DNA of 64,000 nucleotides from Mycobacterium sp. 852014-50255_SCH5639931 (GTDB taxonomy: Bacteria > Actinomycetota > Actinomycetes > Mycobacteriales > Mycobacteriaceae), in the NCBI RefSeq assembly GCF_001665605.1, contig NZ_LZSV01000017.1, positions 186,001 through 250,000 on the forward strand, read 5' to 3'. A model generated the notes under the pieces. The model saw only the letters and a list, made by a program, of their open reading frames with translations. It was not told the origin of the DNA and made no database searches. The translations under genes and the position numbers were made by a program. Position 1 is the stretch's first letter. The number at the start of each line of letters is the position of its first letter. Shown here piece after piece: positions 26,461 to 43,629 of this stretch.

Positions 26461-27954
26461 ATGACGTCCGCGCAAATCGCCGAAACCCGGAATCCCTATC
26501 TGGAGGGCGTGCTGGCGCCGGTGCGCGCCGAAGTGACCGCCACCGACCTGCCCGTCACCGGTCGCATCCCCGAGCACCTCGACGGACGCTATCTGCGCAA
26601 CGGGCCCAACCCGGCCGAGGAGGTCGACCCCGCCACCTATCACTGGTTCAGCGGCGACGGGATGGTGCACGGCGTCGCGCTGCGCGACGGCAAAGCCCAG
26701 TGGTACCGCAACCGCTGGGTACGCAGCCTGTCGGTGTGCGCCGCCCTGGGCGAGCCGACGCCGGGCCGGCTCGACCCGCGGGCGGGGATGCTCTCGCTGG
26801 GCGCCAACACCAACGTCCTGGCCCACGCCGGGCGCACCCTGGCGCTGGTCGAGGGTGGTGTGGCCAACTACGAGCTGACCGACGAGCTGGACACCATCGG
26901 GACTTGCGACTTCGACGGCACCCTGGCCGGCGGCTACACCGCCCACCCGCACCGCGACCCGCGCACCGGCGAATTGCACGCCGTCTCTTACTCGTTCGCC
27001 CGCGGGCGGACCGTGCAGTACTCGGTGATCGACACCCAGGGGCGCGCGCGCCGCAGGGTGGACATCGATGTGTCGGGGTCGCCGATGATGCACGACTTCT
27101 CGCTGACCGACAAGTACGTCGTCATCTACGACCTGCCGGTGACGTTCGACCCGATGCAGGTGCTGCCGGTGACCATGCCCCGCTGGCTCGGCCTGCCGGC
27201 CCGGCTGGTGATGCAGTCGCTGATCGGGCGCGTGCGGGTGCCGACCCCGCTCAACGCGATGATGAACCGAAACCCGAAGCACTCCGACCGGATGCCGTAC
27301 GCCTGGGACGCCGACTACCCGGCGCGCATCGGGGTCATGCCGCGCGAGGGCGGAAACTCCGACATCCGCTGGTTCGACATCGAACCCTGCTACGTCTACC
27401 ACCCACTCAACGCCTACTCCGAGATGCGGGACGGGACCGAGGTTTTGGTGCTCGACGTGGTGCGGTACGCGCGGATGTTCGACCGCGACCGGCGCGGGCC
27501 CGGCGAAGCCCCGCCGACCCTCGAGCGCTGGACCATCAACCTCGCGACCGGCGCGGTCAGCACCGAATGCCGTGACGACCGGCCGCAGGAATTCCCGCGG
27601 ATCAACGAGACGCTGCTGGGCCGGGAACACCGCTTCGGCTACACCGTCGGCGCGTCCTTCCAGGGCGCCGCGCCCGCGCTGTACAAGCACGACTACGCCA
27701 CCGGGGGCAGCGTTGTTGCGCAGCTCGATGCGGACCTTTTGCTCGGCGAGATGTCCTTTGTGCCCAACCCCGGCGCCTCCCCAAAAGAACGAGCAGAGGA
27801 CGACGGCATTCTGCTGGGCTACGGCTATCACCGCGGCCGCGACGAAGGCCAGTTGGTGTTGCTGGACGCCGCGACGCTCGAGCCGGTGGCCACCGTGCAC
27901 CTGCCGCAGCGGGTGCCGATGGGCTTCCACGGCAACTGGGCGCCCACTGGCTAA
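26461..27954 (+). CDS. carotenoid cleavage oxygenase (Rv0654-like)
   Basis: 497 residues. Non-haem iron dioxygenase of the carotenoid oxygenase family, a seven-bladed propeller with four iron-binding histidines. Conserved blocks are YLRNGPNP near the start, GYTAHPHRDPRTGELH, MMHDFSLTDKYVV, CYVYHPLNAYSE and the C-terminal GFHGNW. The M. tuberculosis enzyme cleaves several carotenoids and apocarotenals at central double bonds. The start has AGGAG eight bases upstream, overlapping the palindromic operator. No carotenoid-synthesis gene is nearby. Confidence 0.94.
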   Translation: MTSAQIAETRNPYLEGVLAPVRAEVTATDLPVTGRIPEHLDGRYLRNGPNPAEEVDPATYHWFSGDGMVHGVALRDGKAQWYRNRWVRSLSVCAALGEPTPGRLDPRAGMLSLGANTNVLAHAGRTLALVEGGVANYELTDELDTIGTCDFDGTLAGGYTAHPHRDPRTGELHAVSYSFARGRTVQYSVIDTQGRARRRVDIDVSGSPMMHDFSLTDKYVVIYDLPVTFDPMQVLPVTMPRWLGLPARLVMQSLIGRVRVPTPLNAMMNRNPKHSDRMPYAWDADYPARIGVMPREGGNSDIRWFDIEPCYVYHPLNAYSEMRDGTEVLVLDVVRYARMFDRDRRGPGEAPPTLERWTINLATGAVSTECRDDRPQEFPRINETLLGREHRFGYTVGASFQGAAPALYKHDYATGGSVVAQLDADLLLGEMSFVPNPGASPKERAEDDGILLGYGYHRGRDEGQLVLLDAATLEPVATVHLPQRVPMGFHGNWAPTG

Positions 27955-28123
27955 CGTGAGTTGAATAGGACGCCCTTCGCCGAGCGCTGCAGGATCTCAG
28001 GTCAGCCAATTTTTGCCGGCTGTGCCGCGCAACCCTGATGCCGTGCAGCAAGCGTGCGCTACAGTGACTCATGCCACATAAAAGGGCAGGTGGCGGGCAT
28101 ATGCGTCGACGGAAGGATCTCCC

Positions 28124-29134
28124 ATGGGTGTCGCTATTGAGGTGAACGGCCTCACCAAGTCCTTCGGGTCGTCGAGGATTTGGGAAGACGTGACGCTGGA
28201 GATCCCTGCCGGGGAGGTCAGCGTCCTGCTGGGCCCGTCGGGTACCGGCAAATCGGTGTTCCTGAAGTCCCTGATCGGTCTGCTGCGACCGGAGCGCGGC
28301 TCGGTCGTCATCGACGGCACCGACATCCTGCAGTGCTCGGCCAAGGAGCTCTACGAGATCCGCACGCTGTTCGGCGTGATGTTCCAGGACGGCGCGCTGT
28401 TCGGTTCGATGAACCTGTTCGACAACGCGGCCTTCCCGCTGCGCGAGCACACCAAGAAGAAGGAAGGCGAGATCCGTGACATCGTCATGGAGAAGCTGAC
28501 CATGGTGGGTCTGGGTGGCGACGAGAAGAAGTTCCCCGGCGAGATCTCCGGCGGTATGCGCAAGCGCGCCAGCCTCGCCCGCGCCCTGGTGATGGACCCG
28601 CAGATCATCCTTTGCGACGAGCCCGACTCGGGTCTGGACCCGGTTCGTACGGCCTACCTGAGCCAGCTGATCCTCGACATCAACGCCCAAATCGACGCCA
28701 CCGTCCTGATCGTCACGCACAACATCAACATCGCCCGCACCGTGCCGGACAACATGGGCATGCTGTTCCGGCGCAAGCTCGTCATGTTCGGCCCGCGCGA
28801 GGTGCTGCTGACCAGTGACGAGCCGGTGGTGCGGCAGTTCCTCAACGGCCGCCGCATCGGGCCGATCGGCATGTCCGAGGAAAAGGACGAGTCGACGATG
28901 GCCGAGGAGCAGGCCGCCCTCGAGGCCGGTCAGCACGCCGGCGGTGTCGAGGAGATCGAGGGAGTGCCGCCGCAGATCGTCGCGTCGCCGGGAATGCCGG
29001 AGCGCAAGGCCGTCGGCCGGCGCCAGGCGCGGGTGCGCGAGATTCTGCACACCCTGCCGCAGAAGGCACAGGCCGCGATCATCGACGACATGGAGGGCAC
29101 CCACAAGTACCGCGCGCACGAAGTCGGCGACTAG
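28124..29134 (+). CDS. mkl: Mce-transport ATPase Mkl (MceG)
   Basis: 336 residues. ABC ATPase with Walker A GPSGTGKS (residues 37-44), signature SGGMRKRASLARAL and Walker B IILCDEPDSGLDP. A C-terminal extension of about 90 residues (EEIEGVPPQI, LEGTHKY-like end) is typical of MceG. It powers Mce systems that import cholesterol and fatty acids. M. tuberculosis Mkl is annotated with about 23 more N-terminal residues; here the ATG at 28124 with GGAAGGA upstream is well supported. rpoB follows directly, without the toxin-antitoxin genes found between them in M. tuberculosis. Confidence 0.95.
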   Translation: MGVAIEVNGLTKSFGSSRIWEDVTLEIPAGEVSVLLGPSGTGKSVFLKSLIGLLRPERGSVVIDGTDILQCSAKELYEIRTLFGVMFQDGALFGSMNLFDNAAFPLREHTKKKEGEIRDIVMEKLTMVGLGGDEKKFPGEISGGMRKRASLARALVMDPQIILCDEPDSGLDPVRTAYLSQLILDINAQIDATVLIVTHNINIARTVPDNMGMLFRRKLVMFGPREVLLTSDEPVVRQFLNGRRIGPIGMSEEKDESTMAEEQAALEAGQHAGGVEEIEGVPPQIVASPGMPERKAVGRRQARVREILHTLPQKAQAAIIDDMEGTHKYRAHEVGD

Positions 29135-37027
<7,893 letters not shown>

Positions 37028-37032
37028 TTCGA

Positions 37033-37073
37033 CAAGAAAAGAGCCCCCGCCCGGTGCGGGGGCTCTTTTCTTG
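37033..37073 (+). terminator. strong intrinsic terminator after rpoC
   Basis: Perfect 18-bp stem (37033-37050 with 37056-37073), five-base loop CCGGT. The stem ends in CAAGAAAAG on one side and CTTTTCTTG on the other, so it carries its own T-rich tract and should work in both directions. Confidence 0.95.
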
Positions 37074-37077
37074 TTCG

Positions 37078-37131
37078 CGAGCAGACACAAAATCGCATGA
37101 ATCTGGCTGCGCTGGTGCGAGTGTCTGCTCG
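37078..37131. repeat. long palindromic element between rpoC and the RibD-like gene
   Basis: Perfect 11-bp inverted repeat, CGAGCAGACAC (37078-37088) and GTGTCTGCTCG (37121-37131). Inner arms CGCA/TGCG lie just inside it, around a 17-19 base core. It begins four bases after the rpoC terminator. It may be a copy of a dispersed intergenic palindrome; I recall similar GAGCAGAC-type palindromes in other mycobacterial genomes but cannot verify it here. Confidence 0.6.
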
Positions 37132-37213
37132 TCAGTCGAAGCGGTCAACGGCGATGAGTTCGGCCAGCGGTCCAGGTCTACCTTCTGACTGTCGAAGACC
37201 TCAGGAGGAACGC

Positions 37214-37861
37214 GTGGCCCAATTGCTCAGGGTCCAGAATTTCATGTTGTCGCGCGATGGGTTCGGCGCCGGGCTCAACCAGTGTTTCGAGCGCCCCTTC
37301 GGCGACGCCGACCAAGGTGCCCTGTTCGCCTGGGTCGGCGCGACCGCGAGTTGGGTGGGCCGCAGCGAGCCCGGCGGTAGTCGCGGCCTCGACGACTACT
37401 TCACCCGCGACTTCACCAACAACATCGGCGCGGAGATCATGGGCCGCAACAAGTTCAGCCCGTACCGCGGCCGGTGGCAGGACCATCCCGACTGGCAGGG
37501 GTGGTGGGGTGACGAGCCGCCGTTCCACACCCCAGTGTTCGTCATGACGCACTACGACCGTCCGCCGTTGGCGCTGTCGGACACGACGTTCCACTTCGTC
37601 TCCGGAGATCCGATGAGCGTCCTGGATCAGGCGAAGATGGCCGCCGGCGGCAAGGACGTCCGGCTCGGCGGTGGCGCGAGCACCGTGCGCCGATTTCTGG
37701 ACGCGGGCCTCGTCGACGCTCTTCACGTTGCGGTCGCGGAGGTGGAGATCGGCGCCGGATCGCGGCTCTGGGAGTCCCCCGAAGAGCTCGAGGACAGGTT
37801 CCACCACGAGGTGGTGCCCAGCGCCAGTGGGGTCACGCATCACTTGTTCTGGCGGCGATGA
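37214..37861 (+). CDS. RibD C-terminal/dihydrofolate-reductase-like protein
   Basis: 215 residues. RibD_C fold with an NADPH-binding block (VFVMTHYDRPP, LGGGASTVRRFLDAGLVDAL) and the typical EVEIGAGSRLW near the end. Proteins of this type are widespread in actinobacteria; the substrate is unknown and most are not true folate enzymes. The GTG at 37214 has AGGAGGA at good spacing. It occupies the place where M. tuberculosis has the ceramidase-type gene Rv0669c, as remembered. It ends 27 bases before end. Confidence 0.85.
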   Translation: MAQLLRVQNFMLSRDGFGAGLNQCFERPFGDADQGALFAWVGATASWVGRSEPGGSRGLDDYFTRDFTNNIGAEIMGRNKFSPYRGRWQDHPDWQGWWGDEPPFHTPVFVMTHYDRPPLALSDTTFHFVSGDPMSVLDQAKMAAGGKDVRLGGGASTVRRFLDAGLVDALHVAVAEVEIGAGSRLWESPEELEDRFHHEVVPSASGVTHHLFWRR

Positions 37862-37876
37862 CGGCCGCTCGCCAAC

Positions 37877-37882
37877 TACACT
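37877..37882 (+). promoter_or_regulatory. -10 element of a leaderless promoter for end
   Basis: TACACT followed by six bases and the GTG at 37889, with no ribosome binding site between. The -35 is not convincing. Confidence 0.45.
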
Positions 37883-37888
37883 GGCCGC

Positions 37889-38644
37889 GTGCTCATCGGT
37901 TCACACGTCCACAACGACGACCCGCTGGCCGCTGCGCAGGCGGATGGCGCCGACGCGGTGCAGTTCTTCCTGGGCAACCCGCAGAGCTGGAAGAAGCCCA
38001 AGCCGCGCGACGACGCCGAGGTGCTCAAGGCGTCCACCATCCCGCTGTACGTCCACGCGCCGTACCTGATCAACGTGGCATCGGCCAACAATCGCATCCG
38101 CATCCCGTCGCGCAAGATCCTGCAGGACACCTGCGACGCCGCCTCGGAGATCAACGCGACGGCCGTGATCGTGCACGGCGGCCATGCCGACGACGACGAC
38201 ATGGAGGCCGGCTTCGAACGCTGGGTCAAGGCGCTGGACTACCTGGAAACAGACGTGCAGGTGTACCTGGAGAACACCGCCGGCGGCGACCATGCGATGG
38301 CCCGCCACTTCGACACCATCGGCAGGTTGTGGGATCGCATCGGCGACAAGGGCATTGGATTCTGCCTGGACACCTGCCACGCGTGGGCCGCGGGTGAGGA
38401 GCTGATCGACGCGGTCGACAGGATCAAGGCCCTGACCGGACGCATCGACCTGGTGCACTGCAACGACTCGCGCGACGCCGCCGGCTCGGGTGCCGACCGG
38501 CACGCCAACTTCGGCACCGGCCAGATCGATCCCGAGCTGCTCGCCGCGGTCGTCAGGGCGGCCGACGCGCCCGTCATCTGCGAAACCGCAGACGAGGGCC
38601 GCAAGGACGACATCGCGTTCCTGCGGGAAAAGACCAGCGGCTGA
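37889..38644 (+). CDS. end: endonuclease IV (AP endonuclease)
   Basis: 251 residues. TIM-barrel AP endonuclease that cuts abasic sites in base excision repair. The trinuclear-zinc ligand blocks are visible in order: [56 protein letters not shown] and ICETAD. Length and order match the family. GTG start, probably leaderless. lpqP follows after ten bases, as in M. tuberculosis. Confidence 0.96.
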   Translation: MLIGSHVHNDDPLAAAQADGADAVQFFLGNPQSWKKPKPRDDAEVLKASTIPLYVHAPYLINVASANNRIRIPSRKILQDTCDAASEINATAVIVHGGHADDDDMEAGFERWVKALDYLETDVQVYLENTAGGDHAMARHFDTIGRLWDRIGDKGIGFCLDTCHAWAAGEELIDAVDRIKALTGRIDLVHCNDSRDAAGSGADRHANFGTGQIDPELLAAVVRAADAPVICETADEGRKDDIAFLREKTSG

Positions 38645-38654
38645 GTTACGGCCT

Positions 38655-39494
38655 GTGCTCGGTAGGCTCGCGGCGCTTCTCGGGGTAGTCCTTCTGGCTG
38701 TGGGTTGTTCGCCGCTGAAACCTGAGCCGCCCTCGGGCTTCGTCACCGGCACCAGCTTGCACCACATCAATGTGGGCGGACACGATCGCAGCTATCGGCT
38801 CTATGAGCCCCCGGGAGCATCGGCTTCGGCGCCGCTCGTCGTGGTGCTGCACGGCTATTCCGGGAGCGCGAGGCAAGTCGAAAGGGATTACGGCTGGGAT
38901 GCATTGGCCGATTCGGCCAAGTTCGTCGTCGCCTACCCGGATGGGCTAGACCGGGCCTGGAACGTCGACGGGGAGGGCTGCTGCGGCCGGCCGGGCCGGG
39001 AGGGTGTCGACGACGTCGCCTTCGTCAGCGCGGCCGTCGCCGACATCGCCAAGCACGTCAGCACCGACCCCGCCCGCATCTATGTCAGCGGCATGAGCAA
39101 CGGCGGCATCATGGCCTACACGCTGGCTTGCGCCACCGATATCTTCGCCGCGATCGGTCCGGTGGCCGGCACGCAGCTGAACCGCTGCCCCAACCCGCGT
39201 CCGATGTCGATCATGCACATCCACGGCACCGCGGATCGGCTGGTGCCCTACGGCGGCGGGCAGGGTTTCAGCGTCATCAACGGGCCCTCGGTACCCGACG
39301 TGAATGCGTTCTGGCGCAACGTCGATCAGTGCGCCGCCCCGGCCACCACGACGAATGGCCCCCTCACCACGTCGACGGCGGGATGCGCGGGCAGCCGCGG
39401 CGTCACGCTGATCACGATCGAGGCGGGCGGCCACGAGTGGCCCCCGTTCGCCGCGCGTACGCTGTGGGAATTCTTCGCCGCGCACCCACGGTAA
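38655..39494 (+). CDS. lpqP: lipoprotein esterase LpqP (PHB-depolymerase/feruloyl-esterase type)
   Basis: 279 residues. A short signal peptide ends in the lipobox LLAVGC, so the mature protein is lipid-anchored at the outer face of the membrane. The esterase domain has VVVLHGYSGSAR, the nucleophile elbow GMSNGG and C-terminal EAGGHEWPPF with the catalytic His. Related enzymes cleave polyhydroxybutyrate, feruloyl or acetyl esters; the substrate here is not known. GTG start ten bases after end. Confidence 0.9.
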   Translation: MLGRLAALLGVVLLAVGCSPLKPEPPSGFVTGTSLHHINVGGHDRSYRLYEPPGASASAPLVVVLHGYSGSARQVERDYGWDALADSAKFVVAYPDGLDRAWNVDGEGCCGRPGREGVDDVAFVSAAVADIAKHVSTDPARIYVSGMSNGGIMAYTLACATDIFAAIGPVAGTQLNRCPNPRPMSIMHIHGTADRLVPYGGGQGFSVINGPSVPDVNAFWRNVDQCAAPATTTNGPLTTSTAGCAGSRGVTLITIEAGGHEWPPFAARTLWEFFAAHPR

Positions 39495-39510
39495 AGCCCT
39501 ATTACACCTC

Positions 39511-39538
39511 TTGTGCGGCTGTCGGAAAAATGTAACAT
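39511..39538 (+). promoter_or_regulatory. promoter of fadE8, probably leaderless
   Basis: TTGTGC (39511-39516), a 16-base spacer and TAACAT (39533-39538), then seven bases and the ATG at 39546. No Shine-Dalgarno is present. Confidence 0.5.
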
Positions 39539-39545
39539 GAGTGTC

Positions 39546-41174
39546 ATGTCGGATACGCATGTCGTCACCAATCAGGTCCCTCCGCTGGAGAACTACAACC
39601 CCGCGACGTCCGCAGTGCTCGTCGAGGCCCTGATCCGCGAGGGCGGGGAATGGGGCTCAGAAGAGGTGAACGAGGTGGGCGCGATCGCGGGTGGCCGCGA
39701 AGCGCAGCGGTGGGGCGAGCTCGCCGACCGCAACCGGCCCATCCTGCACACCCACGACAAGTACGGCCACCGGGTCGACGAGGTCGAGTACGACCCGGCC
39801 TACCACGAGCTGATGCGCACGGCGATCGCCACCGGCATCCACGCCGCACCGTGGGCCGACGACCGCCCGGGCGCGCACGTGGTGCGCGCGGCGAAGATGT
39901 CGGTCTGGAACGTCGAGCCCGGCCACACCTGCCCGATCTCGATGACCTACGCCGTCGTTCCCGCGCTGCGCTACAACCCGGAGCTCGCGGCGGTCTACGA
40001 GCCCCTGCTGACCAGCCGTGACTACGATCCCGAACTCAAGCTGGCCACCACCAAGCGCGGCATCACCGCCGGCATGTCGATGACCGAGAAGCAGGGCGGA
40101 TCCGACGTGCGCGCCGGCACCACGCAGGCGACCCCGAACGGCGATGGCAGCTACAGCCTGACCGGCCACAAGTGGTTCACCTCGGCGCCGATGTGCGACA
40201 TCTTTCTTGTCCTCGCGCAGGCCCCGGGCGGGCTGTCGTGCTTCCTGCTGCCGCGGGTGCTGCCCGACGGCACCCGCAACCGAATGTTCCTGCAGCGGCT
40301 GAAGGACAAGCTCGGCAACCACGCCAACGCGTCGAGTGAGGTCGAATACTCTCGTGCGACCGCGTGGCTGGTGGGCGAGGAGGGCCGCGGCGTACGCACC
40401 ATCATCGAGATGGTCAACCTGACCCGGCTGGACTGCACCCTGGGCAGCGCCACCAGCATGCGCACCGGATTGACCCGCGCCATCCACCACACCCAGCACC
40501 GAAAGGCGTTCGGCGCCTACCTGATCGACCAGCCGCTGATGCGCAACGTGCTGGCCGACCTGGCCGTGGAGGCCGAGGCCGCGACCATCGTCGCGATGCG
40601 GATGGCCGGCGCCACCGACAAGGCGTTGCGCGGCGACGACCAGGAGGCGCTGCTGCGCCGCATCGGCCTGGCGGCCAGCAAGTACTGGGTGTGCAAGCGC
40701 GCCACCCCGCACGCCGCCGAAGCGCTGGAATGCCTGGGCGGCAACGGCTATGTCGAGGACTCGGGCATGCCGCGGCTGTTCCGCGAGGCGCCGCTGATGG
40801 GCATCTGGGAGGGCTCGGGCAACGTCAGCGCGCTGGACACGTTGCGCGCCATGGCCACTCGGCCCGAATGCGTCGAGGTGCTGTTCACCGAACTGGCCGA
40901 AAGCGCCGGCGCGGACCCGCGACTCGGCGGTCATGTCGAGCGCCTGCGGCAGGACCTGTCCGACCTGGACACCATCGCGCACCGGGCCCGCAAGGTGGCC
41001 GAGGACATCTGTCTGGCGCTGCAGGGCTCGCTGCTGGTGCGCCACGGCCACCCCGCCGTCGCCGAGGCCTTCCTGACCACCCGGCTCGACCGCCAGTGGG
41101 GTGGGGCCTACGGCACCATGCCCGCCGGCCTGGACCTGGCCCCGATCCTCGAGCGTGCCCTGGTCAAGGGCTGA
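39546..41174 (+). CDS. fadE8: acyl-CoA dehydrogenase FadE8 (AidB-like)
   Basis: 542 residues, identical in length to M. tuberculosis FadE8. FAD-dependent acyl-CoA dehydrogenase of the AidB subgroup. The middle domain has MSMTEKQGGSDVRAGTTQA and HKWFTSAPMCD; the C-terminal helical domain has HAAEALECLGGNGYVEDSG. It would introduce the 2,3-double bond in beta-oxidation, although AidB-like members can have other roles. The ATG at 39546 matches the M. tuberculosis start. echA4 begins eight bases after the stop. Confidence 0.95.
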   Translation: MSDTHVVTNQVPPLENYNPATSAVLVEALIREGGEWGSEEVNEVGAIAGGREAQRWGELADRNRPILHTHDKYGHRVDEVEYDPAYHELMRTAIATGIHAAPWADDRPGAHVVRAAKMSVWNVEPGHTCPISMTYAVVPALRYNPELAAVYEPLLTSRDYDPELKLATTKRGITAGMSMTEKQGGSDVRAGTTQATPNGDGSYSLTGHKWFTSAPMCDIFLVLAQAPGGLSCFLLPRVLPDGTRNRMFLQRLKDKLGNHANASSEVEYSRATAWLVGEEGRGVRTIIEMVNLTRLDCTLGSATSMRTGLTRAIHHTQHRKAFGAYLIDQPLMRNVLADLAVEAEAATIVAMRMAGATDKALRGDDQEALLRRIGLAASKYWVCKRATPHAAEALECLGGNGYVEDSGMPRLFREAPLMGIWEGSGNVSALDTLRAMATRPECVEVLFTELAESAGADPRLGGHVERLRQDLSDLDTIAHRARKVAEDICLALQGSLLVRHGHPAVAEAFLTTRLDRQWGGAYGTMPAGLDLAPILERALVKG

Positions 41175-41182
41175 GTCCCAAT

Positions 41183-42121
41183 ATGACTCACGCGATCAGG
41201 CCGGTCGACTTCGACAACCTGAAGACCATGACCTACGAGGTCACCGACCGGGTTGCCCGGATCACCTTCAACCGGCCGGAGAAGGGCAACGCGATCGTCG
41301 CGGACACCCCGCTGGAGCTCTCGGCGCTGGTCGAGCGCGCCGACCTCGACCCCAATGTGCACGTCATCCTGGTGTCCGGCCGCGGCGAGGGGTTCTGCGC
41401 GGGCTTCGACCTGAGCGCCTACGCCGACCGCACCGGCTCGGCCGGCGGGACCGGGGCCTATGCGGGCACCGTACTGAGCGGAAAAACCCAGGCGGTCAAC
41501 CACTTACCCGACCAGCCCTGGGACCCGATGATCGACTACCAGATGATGAGCCGGTTCGTGCGCGGTTTCTCCAGCCTGATGCACGCCGACAAGCCGACGG
41601 TGGTCAAGATCCACGGTTACTGCGTGGCCGGGGGCACCGACATCGCGCTGCATGCCGACCAGGTGATCGCCGCCGCCGACGCCAAGATCGGCTACCCGCC
41701 CACGCGGGTGTGGGGCGTCCCGGCGGCCGGGCTGTGGGCGCACCGGCTCGGCGACCAGCGCGCCAAGCGCCTGCTGTTCACCGGTGATTGCATCACCGGC
41801 GCGCAGGCCGCCGAATGGGGCCTGGCGGTCGAGGCGCCGGATCCGGCGGACCTCGACGAGCGCACCGAACGGCTCGTGCAGCGGATCGCCGCGGTGCCCG
41901 TCAACCAGCTGATGATGGTCAAGCTCGCGCTGAATTCGGCTCTGCTGCAACAGGGTGTGGCCACCAGCAGGATGGTCAGCACCGTGTTCGACGGCGTTGC
42001 CCGGCACACCCCGGAAGGGCACGCCTTCGTCGCCGACGCCGTGGAGCACGGCTTCCGGGACGCGGTGCGGCATCGCGACGAACCCTTCGGTGACTACGGC
42101 CGCCGCGCGTCACAGGTGTAA
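41183..42121 (+). CDS. echA4: enoyl-CoA hydratase/isomerase family protein EchA4
   Basis: 312 residues, crotonase fold. Blocks are ITFNRPEKGNAI, the oxyanion loops SGRGEGFCAGFDLSAY and KIHGYCVAGGTDIALHAD, and GYPPTRVWGVPAAGLW. Together with fadE8 it provides two successive beta-oxidation steps, but the substrate is unknown. It follows fadE8 closely and lies three bases before the PaaX-like gene, so fadE8-echA4-paaX-echA5 is one operon. Confidence 0.93.
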   Translation: MTHAIRPVDFDNLKTMTYEVTDRVARITFNRPEKGNAIVADTPLELSALVERADLDPNVHVILVSGRGEGFCAGFDLSAYADRTGSAGGTGAYAGTVLSGKTQAVNHLPDQPWDPMIDYQMMSRFVRGFSSLMHADKPTVVKIHGYCVAGGTDIALHADQVIAAADAKIGYPPTRVWGVPAAGLWAHRLGDQRAKRLLFTGDCITGAQAAEWGLAVEAPDPADLDERTERLVQRIAAVPVNQLMMVKLALNSALLQQGVATSRMVSTVFDGVARHTPEGHAFVADAVEHGFRDAVRHRDEPFGDYGRRASQV

Positions 42122-42124
42122 CCC

Positions 42125-42844
42125 ATGCCCACCATGACGGCCCGGTCGGTGGTGCTCAGCGTCCTGCTGGGGGCCCACCCGGCGTGCGCCAGCGCGAGTG
42201 AATTGGTCAAGCTCACTGCCGATTTCGGCATCAAAGAGACCACCCTGCGGGTGGCGCTGACCCGCATGGTGGGTGGGGGCGACCTGATCCGCTCCGCCGA
42301 CGGCTACCGGCTCTCGGATCGCCTGCTGGCCCGCCAGCGGCGGCAGGACGACGCCATCAACCCGCGAGTCCGGCCGTGGCGCGGGGAGTGGATCACGCTG
42401 ATCGTGACCAGCGTGGGCGGCGACGCACGCACCCGGGCGACGCTCCGAAATGCCTTGCACGCCAAGCGATTCGGCGAACTGCGCGAAGGCGTCTGGATGC
42501 GACCCGACAACCTCGAGCTCGACCTCGACCCAGAGATCGACGCCCGCGTGCGCGTCCTGCGGGCACGCGACGACGATCCCGCCCAGTTGGCCGCCCAGCT
42601 GTGGGACCTGCCGGCCTGGGCCCGGGCCGGCAGCCGCATGCTCGACGAGATGGCCACCGCGCCAGACATTCCCGGCCGTTTCGTGGTCGCGGCGGCGACG
42701 GTGCGGCACCTGCTGACCGACCCGGTGCTGCCCGACGAACTGCTGCCGGACGACTGGCCCGGCGCCCGGCTGCGCGCGGCTTACCACGACTTCGCCACCG
42801 AGTTGCTCGAGCGGCGCGAACCACTATTTGCGGAGGCAAAATGA
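42125..42844 (+). CDS. PaaX-like transcriptional regulator (Rv0674-like)
   Basis: 239 residues. N-terminal winged helix (LVKLTADFGIKETTLRVALT) and a PaaX-type central region (RPWRGEWITLIVTS). PaaX represses phenylacetate catabolism by binding phenylacetyl-CoA. Sitting between echA4 and echA5, this one probably senses an acyl- or aryl-CoA and controls the fadE8 operon (inference). Its stop overlaps the echA5 start (ATGA). Confidence 0.85.
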   Translation: MPTMTARSVVLSVLLGAHPACASASELVKLTADFGIKETTLRVALTRMVGGGDLIRSADGYRLSDRLLARQRRQDDAINPRVRPWRGEWITLIVTSVGGDARTRATLRNALHAKRFGELREGVWMRPDNLELDLDPEIDARVRVLRARDDDPAQLAAQLWDLPAWARAGSRMLDEMATAPDIPGRFVVAAATVRHLLTDPVLPDELLPDDWPGARLRAAYHDFATELLERREPLFAEAK

Positions 42845-43608
42845 ACGATCCGGTGCGTATCGAACGCAACGGCCCGGTGACGACGGTGGTCCTGAACCGC
42901 CCGGCGGCGCGCAACGCGGTCAACGGCCCCACCGCCGCGGCGCTGTACGCGGCGTTCGACGAATTCGACTGCGACGACACCGCGTCGGTCGCCGTCTTAT
43001 GGGGAGACGGTGGAACATTCTGCGCCGGAGCCGATTTGAAGGCCTTCGGTACACCGGACGCGAACGCCGTGCACCGGACGGGCGCGGGCCCGATGGGTCC
43101 GACGCGGATGGTGTTGTCCAAACCCGTGATCGCCGCGGTGAGCGGCTACGCCGTCGCCGGGGGCCTGGAGTTGGCCCTCTGGTGCGACCTGCGGGTGGCC
43201 GAGGAGGACGCCGTGTTCGGGGTGTTCTGCCGCCGGTGGGGGGTGCCGCTGATCGATGGCGGCACCGTGCGGCTGCCGCGGCTGATCGGGCACAGCCGCG
43301 CGATGGACATGATTCTCACCGGCCGCGGCGTCAAGGCCGACGAAGCCCTCGCGATGGGGTTGGCTAACCGCGTCGTGCCCAATGGCCAGGCGCGGCAAGC
43401 GGCGGAGGAACTGGCCTCGCAACTGGCCGCGCTGCCGCAGCAGTGTCTGCGGTCCGACCGGCTTTCGGCGCTACATCAATGGGGGACAACGGAACCCGAG
43501 GCGCTCGACTTCGAATTCGCCAGCATCTCCCGCGTCGCCGCCGAGGCGAACGAGGGGGCCGGACGGTTCGCCGCGGGCGCGGGCCGGCACGGGGCACCCG
43601 CCGGCTAG
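42841..43608 (+). CDS. echA5: enoyl-CoA hydratase family protein EchA5
   Basis: 255 residues, crotonase fold with VVLNRPAARNAVNG, GTFCAGADLKAF (oxyanion hole), SGYAVAGGLELALWCDLRVAE and GLANRVVP. It probably hydrates enoyl-CoA in the same catabolic unit as fadE8 and echA4. It overlaps the PaaX-like gene by four bases and is the last gene of the operon. The next gene converges after 21 bases with no clear terminator. Confidence 0.94.
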   Translation: MNDPVRIERNGPVTTVVLNRPAARNAVNGPTAAALYAAFDEFDCDDTASVAVLWGDGGTFCAGADLKAFGTPDANAVHRTGAGPMGPTRMVLSKPVIAAVSGYAVAGGLELALWCDLRVAEEDAVFGVFCRRWGVPLIDGGTVRLPRLIGHSRAMDMILTGRGVKADEALAMGLANRVVPNGQARQAAEELASQLAALPQQCLRSDRLSALHQWGTTEPEALDFEFASISRVAAEANEGAGRFAAGAGRHGAPAG

Positions 43609-43629
43609 CCGGCGCCTCGGGTCGGTCTC

